From Motiliproteus sp963974645 (lineage in GTDB: Bacteria; Pseudomonadota; Gammaproteobacteria; Pseudomonadales; Balneatricaceae), in assembly GCA_963974645.1 (NCBI GenBank), contig CAXBEA010000001.1, forward strand, positions 40,804-104,803: 64,000 nt of DNA. Reading direction: 5' to 3'. Shown piece by piece: positions 8,847-16,318 of the stretch (positions within the stretch are counted from its first letter, which is position 1; each line of letters opens with the position of its first letter). The notes beneath the pieces are model-generated. The model saw only the letters and a program-made list of their open reading frames with translations. It searched no databases and was not told where the DNA came from. The position numbers were made by a program, and so were the translations under genes.

Positions 8847-9502
8847 TGGTAGATAAACGTCAGCTGTTCAACGCTGAGCTCGGCACTGCTGGCATCGAGC
8901 ACCACCTTGCCCTCTTTTAGGCCGATGATGCGCTGGTAGTGATTCAGCGCCAGTTCACGATCATGCAGCGCCACCAGTACCGTGCTGTGCTGCTGGTTGA
9001 TCAGTTGCAACAGTGATTGCGACTGGAGCTCATCGACGGAGGAGACCGGTTCATCGCCAATAAATACTTGGCAGTCGCGGTAGAGTGCACGTGCTAGAGC
9101 GGTGCGTTGCTGCTGTCCCCCCGAGAGCTGGTCTACCGAGCGCCACAGCAGTTGATCAAGCCCCAATTTTGTCGCCAGCGTCTCAATTTGCTGGCGAGGC
9201 TGTTGCCGCGGGGAGATAAGATTGATCAGATTATACAGGTTGCTGTGTTGCTGCAGCCGTCCCATATAGATGTTATGAAATACGCTGAGAATTGGAACCA
9301 GCCCCAGCTGTTGCGGTACGATCGCACTCAGCTGGGGCTGTTGGCTGTAAAACCGTTTCAGCAGGGTCGATTTACCCGATCCACTTTTTCCAATCAGCGC
9401 GACTTTTTCGCCCGCAGCGATGCTGAGGTTTAGGTTATGCAGCACGGTCTGTGCTCCATACCCCAAGGATTGGCTACTGAGTTGAAACAGTGGATCGGTC
9501 AT
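8843..9502 (-). CDS. phosphonate-type ABC transporter ATP-binding protein (PhnC-like)
   Basis: Cytoplasmic ATPase of 219 aa that powers the adjacent fused permease. Walker A is GKSGSGKSTLLKR (about residues 38-50), the ABC signature is QLSGGQQQRTALARALY (about 125-141) and Walker B is VFIGDEPVSSVDE. The line IVPQQLGLVPILSVFHNIYMGRL matches the Q-loop region of PhnC proteins. Walker B reads FIGDEP where most relatives have LLADEP. It is shorter than most PhnC (about 250-280 aa) and lacks the extra C-terminal part. It sits 54 bases after the binding-protein gene and overlaps the permease gene by four bases, so all three form one operon. Confidence 0.9.
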   Translation of the reverse strand: MTDPLFQLSSQSLGYGAQTVLHNLNLSIAAGEKVALIGKSGSGKSTLLKRFYSQQPQLSAIVPQQLGLVPILSVFHNIYMGRLQQHSNLYNLINLISPRQQPRQQIETLATKLGLDQLLWRSVDQLSGGQQQRTALARALYRDCQVFIGDEPVSSVDELQSQSLLQLINQQHSTVLVALHDRELALNHYQRIIGLKEGKVVLDASSAELSVEQLTFIYQ

Positions 9503-9556
9503 GAGTGCGCTTTCTTGGCTATCAATGTAGCCGGCAATCTTGCCGGCACCTGGCGA

Positions 9557-10438
9557 TCAGTCTATCAGGCCGATAGCGCGGGCGACTGTGGCCACGGGTT
9601 CAAAATCGGCGTTGGTCGCCTTGACGAAACGGCTGCGCGGAAAGGCATTAAGCAGCTCGGGGTCCTGCAGCGAGAGCAGCGCCTGCTGGACGCGTAGTTT
9701 AAACCCTTGCCCCCAGCGTTGATCGACATCACCACGTATGGTCCATTGATAATCGGGGTAGCTCGGGGTTTTCCAAATGACACTGACCTGATCGGAGTGG
9801 ATGTTGCCGTTGGCTAACTCGCGCTCCCAGACCTTGAAGTTAACGGCGCCGATATCGTAGGCTCCCGATTGCACCAGCGCGATAGTGCGGCTGTGATCGC
9901 CGCTGAATCCAATTCTTGAAAATATCTCTTCAGGCGATTGATTAAATTGATTCACAAGGTGGTATTCGGGCATCAGTCGACCCGAGGTCGAGCCTTTGGA
10001 ACCGAAGGTAAAACTGTGGCCTTTGATGGCCGATTCAAGTTTTGCTGCCGGTTTTAAGCCTGTACTCCGGTGGGCAATAAAGTAGCTTTGAAAGAACTGG
10101 TCTTCGTAGCCCTGCGCGATCGCCTCGCTACCCGGCACCCGTAACCGTGCCTGAACCCCCGACAATCCTCCAAACCAAGCCAGCTGTACTTGGTCGTTGC
10201 GAAAGGCAGTCACGGCTGCGGCGTAGGATTTAACCGGAATGTAGTTCACGTCGACGCCAAGTTGTGCAGATAGATAGTCGGCAATTTTTCCAAAACGGGT
10301 CTGTAATAGCGTCTCATCCTGATCAGGAATCGCAGTAAAGGTGAAGGTTTCTGCCAAGCCAAGCGAGGGTAACAGCAAGGCGGCAGCGGTTAGTATGGGA
10401 ACCAGGCGCTGTTTTAGTTTCATCATCATTCTCATCAT
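9557..10438 (-). CDS. putative selenate/phosphonate ABC transporter substrate-binding protein
   Basis: Periplasmic binding protein of 293 aa in the PhnD superfamily. It has a Sec signal peptide (positively charged start MMRMMMKLKQRLVP, a hydrophobic run, cleavage probably after LGLA). Marks of the fold are DYLSAQLGVDVNYIPVKSY, QLAWFGGLSGVQARLRVPG and the anion-binding FTFGSKGSTSGRLMPEYHL. From memory, this pattern agrees best with the subfamily named putative selenate ABC transporter substrate-binding protein, which is often found beside selD and mnmH; both occur here, about 25 kb away. The ligand is therefore inferred. It is the first gene of the transporter operon; the run of ATG codons leaves the exact start open. 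Confidence 0.82.
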   Translation of the reverse strand: MMRMMMKLKQRLVPILTAAALLLPSLGLAETFTFTAIPDQDETLLQTRFGKIADYLSAQLGVDVNYIPVKSYAAAVTAFRNDQVQLAWFGGLSGVQARLRVPGSEAIAQGYEDQFFQSYFIAHRSTGLKPAAKLESAIKGHSFTFGSKGSTSGRLMPEYHLVNQFNQSPEEIFSRIGFSGDHSRTIALVQSGAYDIGAVNFKVWERELANGNIHSDQVSVIWKTPSYPDYQWTIRGDVDQRWGQGFKLRVQQALLSLQDPELLNAFPRSRFVKATNADFEPVATVARAIGLID

Positions 10439-10570
10439 TGAAGGTTAAATAGCTTCAAGCCAAATGGCGGGCGCTATTGTAGAGTACTCGCGCTAAGGGG
10501 CAAAGTGTGGAGTGTCTACCTGTTCGCAAATCGGTATAGGGATCTGGATTAAATAATCTGTTTTCGTGTC

Positions 10571-10599
10571 TTGGTGGCTAAGACTGCTGAATCTAGGAT
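10571..10599 (+). promoter_or_regulatory. candidate sigma-70 promoter of the RsmY/Z-like RNA
   Basis: A -35 TTGGTG (10571-10576) and a -10 TAGGAT (10594-10599) are 17 bases apart, which would start transcription near 10606. The -35 lies inside an inverted repeat, GTCTT (10568-10572) and AAGAC (10580-10584), that could be an operator. I see no clear GacA-type box. Confidence 0.45.
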
Positions 10600-10605
10600 T
10601 TTTTC

Positions 10606-10756
10606 CTAGAGTATTGGCGTTATGGGAGGTAGATACTCTTATCACTGCAACAAGGAAACAGAAGGACTTGGTCGTGAAGGGACTGCACGATGCGTAGCAG
10701 GAAGGACAGAACGAAAAAGGCTACCGAGATGGGATCTCGGTGGCCTTTTTCTTTTT
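10606..10756 (+). ncRNA. candidate CsrA/RsmA-titrating small RNA (RsmY/RsmZ type)
   Basis: A transcript of about 150 bases fits between the promoter and a strong terminator. It contains at least six GGA motifs, the core of CsrA/RsmA binding sites. Two sit in hairpin loops: GGGAGG between the stem AGAGTAT (10608-10614) and ATACTCT (10633-10639), and AAGGGACTG between TCGTG (10672-10676) and CACGA (10686-10690). Others are in the single-stranded stretches CAAGGAA, GAAGGAC and GCAGGAAGGACAG. Size, GGA density and loop placement match RsmX/Y/Z and CsrB-type RNAs, which sequester the translational regulator CsrA. The call rests on structure read by eye, not on a covariance search. Confidence 0.6.
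10714..10756 (+). terminator. strong Rho-independent terminator of the small RNA
   Basis: Bases 10714-10730 pair with 10734-10750 over 17 positions with a single T-G wobble, with a GGG loop, followed by CTTTTT. It is among the longest perfect terminators in the window. Confidence 0.88.
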
Positions 10757-10917
10757 AAGCTCGGATACCCGCCGGACCGTTATGCGTTATTTGTTGAGTA
10801 GATCAGTTATAGCGTTGAGCCCTGAAGTTTCTTATCAATTTCCGTCTATCTTGTTTCTACCCGGGGTCTCTCTCCCCTAAGTTTGCTTAGCCCTTGGGGT
10901 ACTAGGTTTCTAACAGC

Positions 10918-10940
10918 CTATCCACAGATGTTGTGGATAA
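10918..10940. other. inverted pair of DnaA boxes
   Basis: TGTGGATAA at 10932-10940 is the exact complement of the DnaA box TTATCCACA. CTATCCACA at 10918-10926 is an opposite-facing box with one mismatch, five bases away. The pair lies in the gene-free stretch between the two candidate small RNAs. It may bind DnaA or be a coincidental palindrome. Confidence 0.4.
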
Positions 10941-11059
10941 GTCTGTGAATACTATTTATATAACTCAGCTGACCCCGCATGGTAACTGGCTTGGGTTAGA
11001 TTGGACAAAAAACGAACTTGAATTTTAAATCATTTAAAACAATAAGATATAATATTAAT

Positions 11060-11183
11060 GAGAAAAATCAAACGCTGACGGTTTTGCGATCCAGACGGTT
11101 TTTAGATCGCTAGGCTATTGTTGATAACAATTTAAAGTCAATAGCCCTAGAGACGAAGTGTTCACTATTCGTCTCTGTTTTTT
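11060..11183 (+). ncRNA. candidate structured small RNA or terminated leader upstream of tmcA
   Basis: A perfect -10 TATAAT (11048-11053) with no good -35 precedes about 125 bases of consecutive hairpins. GCGATC at 11086-11091 pairs with GATCGC at 11105-11110. GGCTATTG (11113-11120) pairs with CAATAGCC (11139-11146). A terminator with stem AGAGACGAA (11149-11157) and TTCGTCTCT (11168-11176) is followed by six T. No open frame lies inside. It could be a free small RNA, or the leader of tmcA (start at 11322) ending in an attenuator. I do not recognise it as a known RNA family. Confidence 0.45.
11149..11183 (+). terminator. Rho-independent terminator of the second candidate RNA
   Basis: A 9-bp perfect stem with a 10-base loop, followed by GTTTTTT. 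The inner GTG/CAC can extend the stem over a 2-base bulge. It lies 139 bases before the tmcA start, so it either ends a small RNA or attenuates tmcA. Confidence 0.85.
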
Positions 11184-11321
11184 GGCGATCGATTCGGCTG
11201 ATGTTTACCGACAAGGGTTAATTGGGTTTTTTGTTGTCGGCGAATAAATTCGATAGTTTTAGCCTCTGGTCAGCACCAAAACTTGATAGAATGGGCTCCC
11301 GCGAGTAGTTCGGAGCTACCA

Positions 11322-13589
11322 GTGATTTCTTCCCTTAGGCCTGTGTTTGCCAACTTGCATCGTCAGGCTGTAATCCAGTATCAGCGTCGTTTGTTGGTTT
11401 TGGTAGGGAGCTCTGAGTGGTCTTTGCTTTGTTTGGATCAATTGCCGCAGGCGTTGATTGAGAAACCTGGGCTCTGGGTTGCGCCCCTGCCTGTAATACC
11501 CTCTGCTGCTTCGGTTTTCTGTGTCAATCTGGCAAAGGCTACCTGGGTGAAGCCATCGCGTTGCCATCAGGTGCTAGGTCAGGAGTTCAGCTGGGTTGTC
11601 GTCGATGCTTTCGACGGTCTTGATCCTGACGCGCTAGGCGCCAGTAGTGGAGCCTTGTGTGGTGGGGGGCTGCTGGTGTTACTGTTACCCGCCCTGCACT
11701 CTATAGATAAAAAACCTTTTGATCTTTGGCTGGAGCAGCATCTGCAGTCAACAACAGCTATGTTGGTTATTCGCCAGGCTATGCCGTTGGAGAATTCCCC
11801 TTGTTTTGATTCGAATCATCCACTTCTTGAATCAGGTCGCCGCTCCGCTACTGACATTGCACCTCAAAGCGACACTGAAGCTGCTTCTAGAACAAACCTT
11901 AATCATGTCGATTCCGATGTTTGCCTTACTGCCGATCAGGCAGCGGCGGTCAAACAGATTATGCGCGTGGCTCAGGGGCACCGTCATCGCCCACTAGTGA
12001 TCAGCGCTGACAGGGGGCGTGGTAAAAGTGCTTCGTTGGGGATCGCCGCTGCGAAACTACTGCTGCAGCGGCCACGTATAATTCGGGTTACAGCGCCAGC
12101 GGTGAGTGCCATCGAACCCCTATTTGCAAGGGTGCTGGCGTTGCTACCGGGCAGCTGTCGACAAGCGCATCAGGTACTTTTTGAGCAGGGCCGGGTTGAA
12201 TTTGTCGCTTTGGATTTGTTGCTGCAGCAAGTCGATCGCGGCGATACGGCTGCTAGCCAATGTGATCTATTACTTGTTGATGAGGCGGCGGCTATTCCTG
12301 CTGCTATGCTAGAGCGCTTGCTGCGGCATCATTCGCGGATTGTTTTTTCTACCACCGTCCATGGCTACGAAGGTACCGGACGTGGTTTTTTGATCCGCTT
12401 TCGTCAGGCGCTGGATAAGTACACGCCGAGCTGGCGTCGGTTTGAATTAACAACGCCGATTCGCTGGTCTGATGAGGATCCGCTAGAGCGCTGGATCTTC
12501 GATACCCTGCTGCTCGATGCCGAACCAGATTCGCAGCCCAGAACTGCTGTCGAGTTGTCCCAGACCCATTTCTGTCACTGGACATCGGAACAGCTGCTGG
12601 CGCATCCACAGCAACTGCGACAGCTCTTTGCGCTGCTGGTACAGGCGCATTACCGGACTCGGCCGAGCGATCTGCGTGACCTGCTGGATAATCCGCTATT
12701 GCACGTTTGGCTTTTACATTCGACCCCTAAATTCAACGCTACATCGCAACTACTTGGTGTAGTGCTCGTGTCTGTAGAAGGCGGCTTTGAACCGCCGCTG
12801 GCAGATCAGATTTGGCTGGGGCAGCGACGGCCGGTCGGGCATCTTCTGCCGCAAGTGCTCGCCGCACAGTCAGGGTGGCGGCAGGCGCCGCTGCTACACT
12901 TCTGGCGGGTGCTGCGTATCGCTGTACCCGAGTCACTTCGTCGCCAGGGCATCGGTAGGGAGATGATTCGGCGTCTCGGTGATCACGCGATTCAACAAGG
13001 CGAGGTTGATATTCTGGGTACTAGCTTCGGCGCCAGCGTCGATCTGCTGCCTTTCTGGCATTCTCTATCAATGCGCCCGTTGCGGTTGGGGATTACGCCC
13101 GATGCCAGCAGTGGCTGTGTATCGCTGCTATATGGATCTGGGTGCTCGGCGTCGGGCCAGGATTTTCTGGCGCTGGCCGGACAACGGTTTGCCCAGGATC
13201 TTCTTAGGCAGCTACAGGGGGTCAATGCAGACTTGGATCCGACCCTGGTTCGACAGCTGCTTCAGCAGTGCAGGGGGCTGCATCCTGAGCCGGTTGATCA
13301 GCAAGATCAGCATGACCTCTATACGCTGGTTTTCGGCCAGCGAGGGTGGCAGCAGGTCGAGCCAGCACTCTATCGTTGGACCCTGCAGCAGCTAGCAGGC
13401 CCTGATGTCTGTCTGGAGCCGTTGCTGGAACGGGTGTTGATCTATCGACTGATTCAGCGCCGTGATTGGGCAGAGATCTTGCCGTTGCTGCAATACACCG
13501 GTGTCCGCCAGGCTGAGCGCTGGTTACGTTCCAGGCTCAAGCCACTCTTTGCCCATCTACCCCTGACAATTGGTATCAGCGCTGAATGA
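11322..13589 (+). CDS. tmcA: tRNA(Met) cytidine acetyltransferase
   Basis: Makes N4-acetylcytidine at position 34 of elongator tRNA-Met using acetyl-CoA and ATP. Domain order fits TmcA: an N-terminal DUF1726-like part (RRLLVLVGSSEWS), a helicase-like ATPase with Walker A SADRGRGKSAS near residue 228 and Walker B LLLVDEAAAIP, a GNAT domain with RRQGIGREM near residue 543, and a C-terminal tRNA-binding part. I placed the start at GTG 11322, which has GGAG six bases upstream and gives an N-terminus the same length as E. coli TmcA; the frame also opens at a TTG at 11283 without a ribosome site. It may be influenced by the terminator just upstream. Confidence 0.93.
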   Translation: MISSLRPVFANLHRQAVIQYQRRLLVLVGSSEWSLLCLDQLPQALIEKPGLWVAPLPVIPSAASVFCVNLAKATWVKPSRCHQVLGQEFSWVVVDAFDGLDPDALGASSGALCGGGLLVLLLPALHSIDKKPFDLWLEQHLQSTTAMLVIRQAMPLENSPCFDSNHPLLESGRRSATDIAPQSDTEAASRTNLNHVDSDVCLTADQAAAVKQIMRVAQGHRHRPLVISADRGRGKSASLGIAAAKLLLQRPRIIRVTAPAVSAIEPLFARVLALLPGSCRQAHQVLFEQGRVEFVALDLLLQQVDRGDTAASQCDLLLVDEAAAIPAAMLERLLRHHSRIVFSTTVHGYEGTGRGFLIRFRQALDKYTPSWRRFELTTPIRWSDEDPLERWIFDTLLLDAEPDSQPRTAVELSQTHFCHWTSEQLLAHPQQLRQLFALLVQAHYRTRPSDLRDLLDNPLLHVWLLHSTPKFNATSQLLGVVLVSVEGGFEPPLADQIWLGQRRPVGHLLPQVLAAQSGWRQAPLLHFWRVLRIAVPESLRRQGIGREMIRRLGDHAIQQGEVDILGTSFGASVDLLPFWHSLSMRPLRLGITPDASSGCVSLLYGSGCSASGQDFLALAGQRFAQDLLRQLQGVNADLDPTLVRQLLQQCRGLHPEPVDQQDQHDLYTLVFGQRGWQQVEPALYRWTLQQLAGPDVCLEPLLERVLIYRLIQRRDWAEILPLLQYTGVRQAERWLRSRLKPLFAHLPLTIGISAE

Positions 13590-13659
13590 GCTACGGCGAC
13601 TGGGTTATTGTTAGTCGTCGGTTTTCAATGGTTATTGAACGCGTATCTGCGAGGTGTTG

Positions 13660-14400
13660 ATGCTGTCCTTTGAATTGATCGGCCATCGTGGCTATCCGTC
13701 ACGCTATCCAGAAAATACCCTGTTGGGCTTTGAGCAGGCGATCGACGCGGGTGCGCGTTATATCGAGGCCGATGTCCAGCTAAGTGCCGATGCAATCCCT
13801 TTCGTTTTTCATGATCGCGATCTGACGCGTCTCTGTGCTGTTCAGGGGACTATCCACCAGCTGCGTGCTGAGCAGCTGCTGCGATGTTCTCCCCATGCAC
13901 CTGAGGCTTTTGCCAGCCGGTATAAGGGGATACCTATGTTGCGGCTCGATCAGCTGGTCAAGCTGTTGCAACGCCAGCCCCAAGTGACTCTTTTTTTAGA
14001 GTTGAAGCGGGGGATGCTGCAGACGCTTGCGCCTGCATTGGCGGTGGCAACAGTGATCGAGCTGATTGAGCCGGTACGCTCGCAGATAGTGCTGATCAGT
14101 TTTTCAATCAAACTGCTTGCGTGCGCTCAGCAACAGGGTTGGCAGCGGCTGGCGCCGGTGTTGACCCGCTGGAATCAGTTAGGCCATCGGTCGGTTCAGG
14201 CGCTTACTCCCGAGTGGCTTTTTCTCGATCAGCAGCAGATCCCCCAGGGTGTGAATTACACGGCAGCGAATCCGAAATTGGCGATCTACGAGGTGTCGGA
14301 TATCAACATCGCTCAAGCCCTGTCGGAACGGGGTGTGCACTGGATTGAGACGGATTCGATCGGAGAGATGCTGACGTTAAAACGGTGTTTATTGAGTTGA
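13660..14400 (+). CDS. glycerophosphodiester phosphodiesterase (UgpQ-like)
   Basis: Hydrolyses glycerophosphodiesters to glycerol-3-phosphate and an alcohol. The GDPD fold shows in IGHRGYPSRYPENTL at the N-terminus (catalytic HRG with PENT), then YIEADVQLSADAIPFVFHD carrying the metal-binding Glu and Asp and the second catalytic His, and a late WIETDS. There is no signal peptide, so it acts in the cytoplasm like UgpQ rather than GlpQ. The 247-residue length is standard. ATG at 13660 is preferred because GAGG lies five bases upstream. The gene follows tmcA by 70 bases and may be cotranscribed. No ugp transporter is near. Confidence 0.93.
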   Translation: MLSFELIGHRGYPSRYPENTLLGFEQAIDAGARYIEADVQLSADAIPFVFHDRDLTRLCAVQGTIHQLRAEQLLRCSPHAPEAFASRYKGIPMLRLDQLVKLLQRQPQVTLFLELKRGMLQTLAPALAVATVIELIEPVRSQIVLISFSIKLLACAQQQGWQRLAPVLTRWNQLGHRSVQALTPEWLFLDQQQIPQGVNYTAANPKLAIYEVSDINIAQALSERGVHWIETDSIGEMLTLKRCLLS

Positions 14401-14416
14401 ATCGCCCGCGCTCCAT

Positions 14417-14599
14417 TCACTTTGTATTCAAGTGCGAGCTATCCAGGTGACGCTTAAATATTGAGCAGATCCCGCGCGGCCGGCCGCCGCGAAAACGGCA
14501 GCGGGGGCCTTGGCTGCTCCGTAAGAACTGCTGGCAGTCCTGGCAGTTGCGTCTGGGTGGTGACGGCTTGATCTGTTTGGCAGGGATGTGAACGGACAT
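14417..14599 (-). CDS. small cysteine- and arginine-rich protein of unknown function (60 aa)
   Basis: No family recognised. The protein is very basic and has four cysteines in the arrangement CQDC, then C after ten residues, then C after ten more (residues 19, 22, 33 and 44), which could bind one metal ion. It starts three bases after the stop of the helix-turn-helix gene and is last in that leftward gene group. The ribosome site is weak. A longer overlapping frame (14428-14670) lacks support. I think it more likely real than not because of the position and the cysteine pattern. Confidence 0.5.
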   Translation of the reverse strand: MSVHIPAKQIKPSPPRRNCQDCQQFLRSSQGPRCRFRGGRPRGICSIFKRHLDSSHLNTK

Positions 14600-14602
14600 G
14601 GC

Positions 14603-14950
14603 TCAGCTGGGTGCCATGTCCAGCAATCGATACAGCGCCTGCTGGTGCTGTTCAACCCAGGCCTGATCAAAGGGGCCCCAGCTATTCAGTCGGTAGAATC
14701 CGGCGTTATTGCGCACCCCATCCTGTACAAACTCCACCTCTAAACCCAATCCCGGTAGCGCCTTGATGATGTCTTGCAGGGTGCGTCTTGGCCACCCGGT
14801 CAGACGCATCAACTCGGGGACGCAGGGGCGTGGTTGGCTATAAATTAATTGAGCCACGATAAGCCGGCGGGCAAAGGTTGGGTTGAACTCCTCGAGGCTG
14901 CAAGTCTCGATGGCATCGGTGTTGAGAGGAGCGTGGGCGCTAGGCTGCAT
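14603..14950 (-). CDS. winged helix-turn-helix protein (115 aa)
   Basis: A small, probably DNA-binding protein. The core FARRLIVAQLIYSQPRPCVPELMRLTGWPRRTLQDIIKAL reads as a winged helix: helix 1 (RRLIVAQLIYS), helix 2 (CVPELMRLTG), recognition helix (PRRTLQDIIKALPGL), then a wing with EVEFVQDGVRNNAGFYRL. No effector domain is present. Its ATG overlaps the stop of the upstream membrane-protein gene by one base (TGATG), so translation is probably coupled. The target is unknown; being in one group with the Tus-like gene does not establish a shared role. Confidence 0.7.
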   Translation of the reverse strand: MQPSAHAPLNTDAIETCSLEEFNPTFARRLIVAQLIYSQPRPCVPELMRLTGWPRRTLQDIIKALPGLGLEVEFVQDGVRNNAGFYRLNSWGPFDQAWVEQHQQALYRLLDMAPS

Positions 14951-15384
14951 CAGTTTTTCTTATCCTCTTCGGCTGGAATCTGTTTTTCGTTTAACTTGGC
15001 TGCTCCGGTTGTACTATCAGTGGTTTGACCTTTGGCAGTAGTTTGATCTGGGGCAGTAGCTTGACCCTGGGCAGTAGTTTGATCTTGGGCAGCGGTTTGA
15101 TATTGGGCATCATGACGGTCTTGATCGAATTGACCGCGAATATCAAAGTGTTTGTTGAGCCAGCGTAGGTAGTATTTCCAGATCACTAAAGCCGGTACAA
15201 GCCAGAGCATAATCGCCAGTAGATTCATGCTGCCTTTGTGGGTTTCGGGCCCGAGTTGTGCCATCCATTCCATCAGCTGCCAGTGGCGTAGCAGGTAAAA
15301 CCAGCCCAGTAGTCCAGCGCAGCCTAGGGCCAGTAGAATGTAGTAGAGCGGCTTGTGCTGGGTGGTTTTCGGGTCGGTCGTCAT
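14950..15384 (-). CDS. small membrane protein with Gln/Thr-rich repeat tail
   Basis: A 144-aa protein with two predicted membrane helices: PLYYILLALGCAGLLGWFYL (residues 12-31) and LLAIMLWLVPALVIWKYYL (about 54-72). After these the sequence is charged, then enters a low-complexity tail of six-residue repeats (AQDQTT, AQGQAT, APDQTT, AKGQTT) made by five 18-base DNA repeats at 15024-15113, and ends in a charged cap EEDKKN. No family recognised. It lies between the Tus-like gene, from which a separate 14-base repeat array divides it, and the helix-turn-helix gene, to which it is coupled. Confidence 0.75.
   Translation of the reverse strand: MTTDPKTTQHKPLYYILLALGCAGLLGWFYLLRHWQLMEWMAQLGPETHKGSMNLLAIMLWLVPALVIWKYYLRWLNKHFDIRGQFDQDRHDAQYQTAAQDQTTAQGQATAPDQTTAKGQTTDSTTGAAKLNEKQIPAEEDKKN
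15024..15113. repeat. 18-bp tandem repeat x5 inside the membrane protein gene
   Basis: Five imperfect 18-base units beginning TTTGA or CTTGA and carrying GGGCAGTAG. Because 18 is a multiple of three, gain or loss of units changes only the length of the protein tail. Confidence 0.9.
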
Positions 15385-15386
15385 AG

Positions 15387-15442
15387 GTTGATTGTCATCT
15401 GTTGATTGTCATCTGTTGATTGTCATAAGTTAACGGTCATCG
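15387..15442. repeat. 14-bp tandem repeat between the Tus-like and membrane protein genes
   Basis: Three near-identical copies of GTTGATTGTCATCT and a fourth diverged copy that runs into the stop codon region of the Tus-like gene. Each unit holds an ATG on the minus strand just before the true start of the membrane protein gene at 15384. Confidence 0.9.
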
Positions 15443-16318
15443 GTAAAGGTGAATTCGTAAGCTCGCCAGAAAGGGTTCCAGATCGATACGGCTGTCGCTG
15501 CGGATTTGACGGCTGCGTTGCGCTTGCGCTATCAGGCTGGGGCTGTTGTGCTCGGGAAAAGGTTGCTCGGGATCATAACCGAACAGCAGCGGCAGCGACA
15601 GATTCATCGCCTGTCGCAGTGGCGCGGTTGGGTAGCTCAGATTGGCGCGCATTAAGGGCGCCTGCTGCTGGATCTGCGCAAGCGAGGTGCCTGGACTCAA
15701 CCGTTGGAGCCTGTCGAGTTGAAGCTGTACATGCGGCTTATCGATGCCCAGGCGGAGCAGCATCTGCTGTGCTTGATCTAGAGTGATCCGTTTGATGCTA
15801 CGGCCGCTGGTATACCAGTTGAAGCCCACCCGCTCGGGTTGTCTTGGGACTGCGGGGATCAGCCGGTAGCATTGTTTTAGGTGTAACCTGGCCAGCCCCT
15901 TGTGCTCCAAGGCCTCTCGTAATGCGTTCGGGCGCTGGTTGAGCGGCTCTAGGAGATCGTCGGGGGTTTTTTTTTGATCCGTTTGTTGTTCTTTTTTAAG
16001 TACCGCCAGCGACTGGCGAAAAGCGCTCTTGGCAAGGTTTGCGTCAGCCGCCGCTGCGAGCAGCGCTGGATCTGAGGCAATCAGCCCATGACAGCTGCGG
16101 GTGCGCCGACCATCACCCTGATCGGCGTGCCAGAGGTCACAATACAGATCGATCGCTTTTTGGCGCGGGTCAAGATTGGCCGCTTGTTCCTGGTCGGTAA
16201 GCGGCACCCAGAGCGGCAGGGTAGAACTGCGCAACGCTGTAGCCAGCGACGTCAGGGCTGAGGTCATCGCTTCAAAAGTCATCACCAGCTGCGCATCGGC
16301 AGTCAGAGGCGCAGTCAA
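15437..16318 (-). CDS. tus: Tus-like DNA replication terminus site-binding protein
   Basis: A 293-aa protein that I assign to the Tus family by its overall pattern and length (E. coli Tus has 309). Matching stretches are CYRLIPAVPRQPERVGFNWY against the Tus YRTLTVL...RFGW segment, the following IKRITLDQAQQMLLRLG, the basic central region, and the C-terminal FLASLRIHLYR against LIIPRLHLYVAD. Tus binds Ter sites as a monomer and stops the replicative helicase from one side. Similarity is modest, so the family call is tentative, and I found no convincing Ter site in the window. Its start overlaps the PilZ gene stop by four bases, unlike the arrangement in E. coli, where tus is next to TerB. Confidence 0.68.
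   Translation of the reverse strand: MTAPLTADAQLVMTFEAMTSALTSLATALRSSTLPLWVPLTDQEQAANLDPRQKAIDLYCDLWHADQGDGRRTRSCHGLIASDPALLAAAADANLAKSAFRQSLAVLKKEQQTDQKKTPDDLLEPLNQRPNALREALEHKGLARLHLKQCYRLIPAVPRQPERVGFNWYTSGRSIKRITLDQAQQMLLRLGIDKPHVQLQLDRLQRLSPGTSLAQIQQQAPLMRANLSYPTAPLRQAMNLSLPLLFGYDPEQPFPEHNSPSLIAQAQRSRQIRSDSRIDLEPFLASLRIHLYR

Noticed and set aside
15406..15786. 126-codon rightward frame opposite the Tus-like gene
   Set aside because: Composition is typical of an antisense shadow and it has no ribosome site; the leftward frame shows family similarity.
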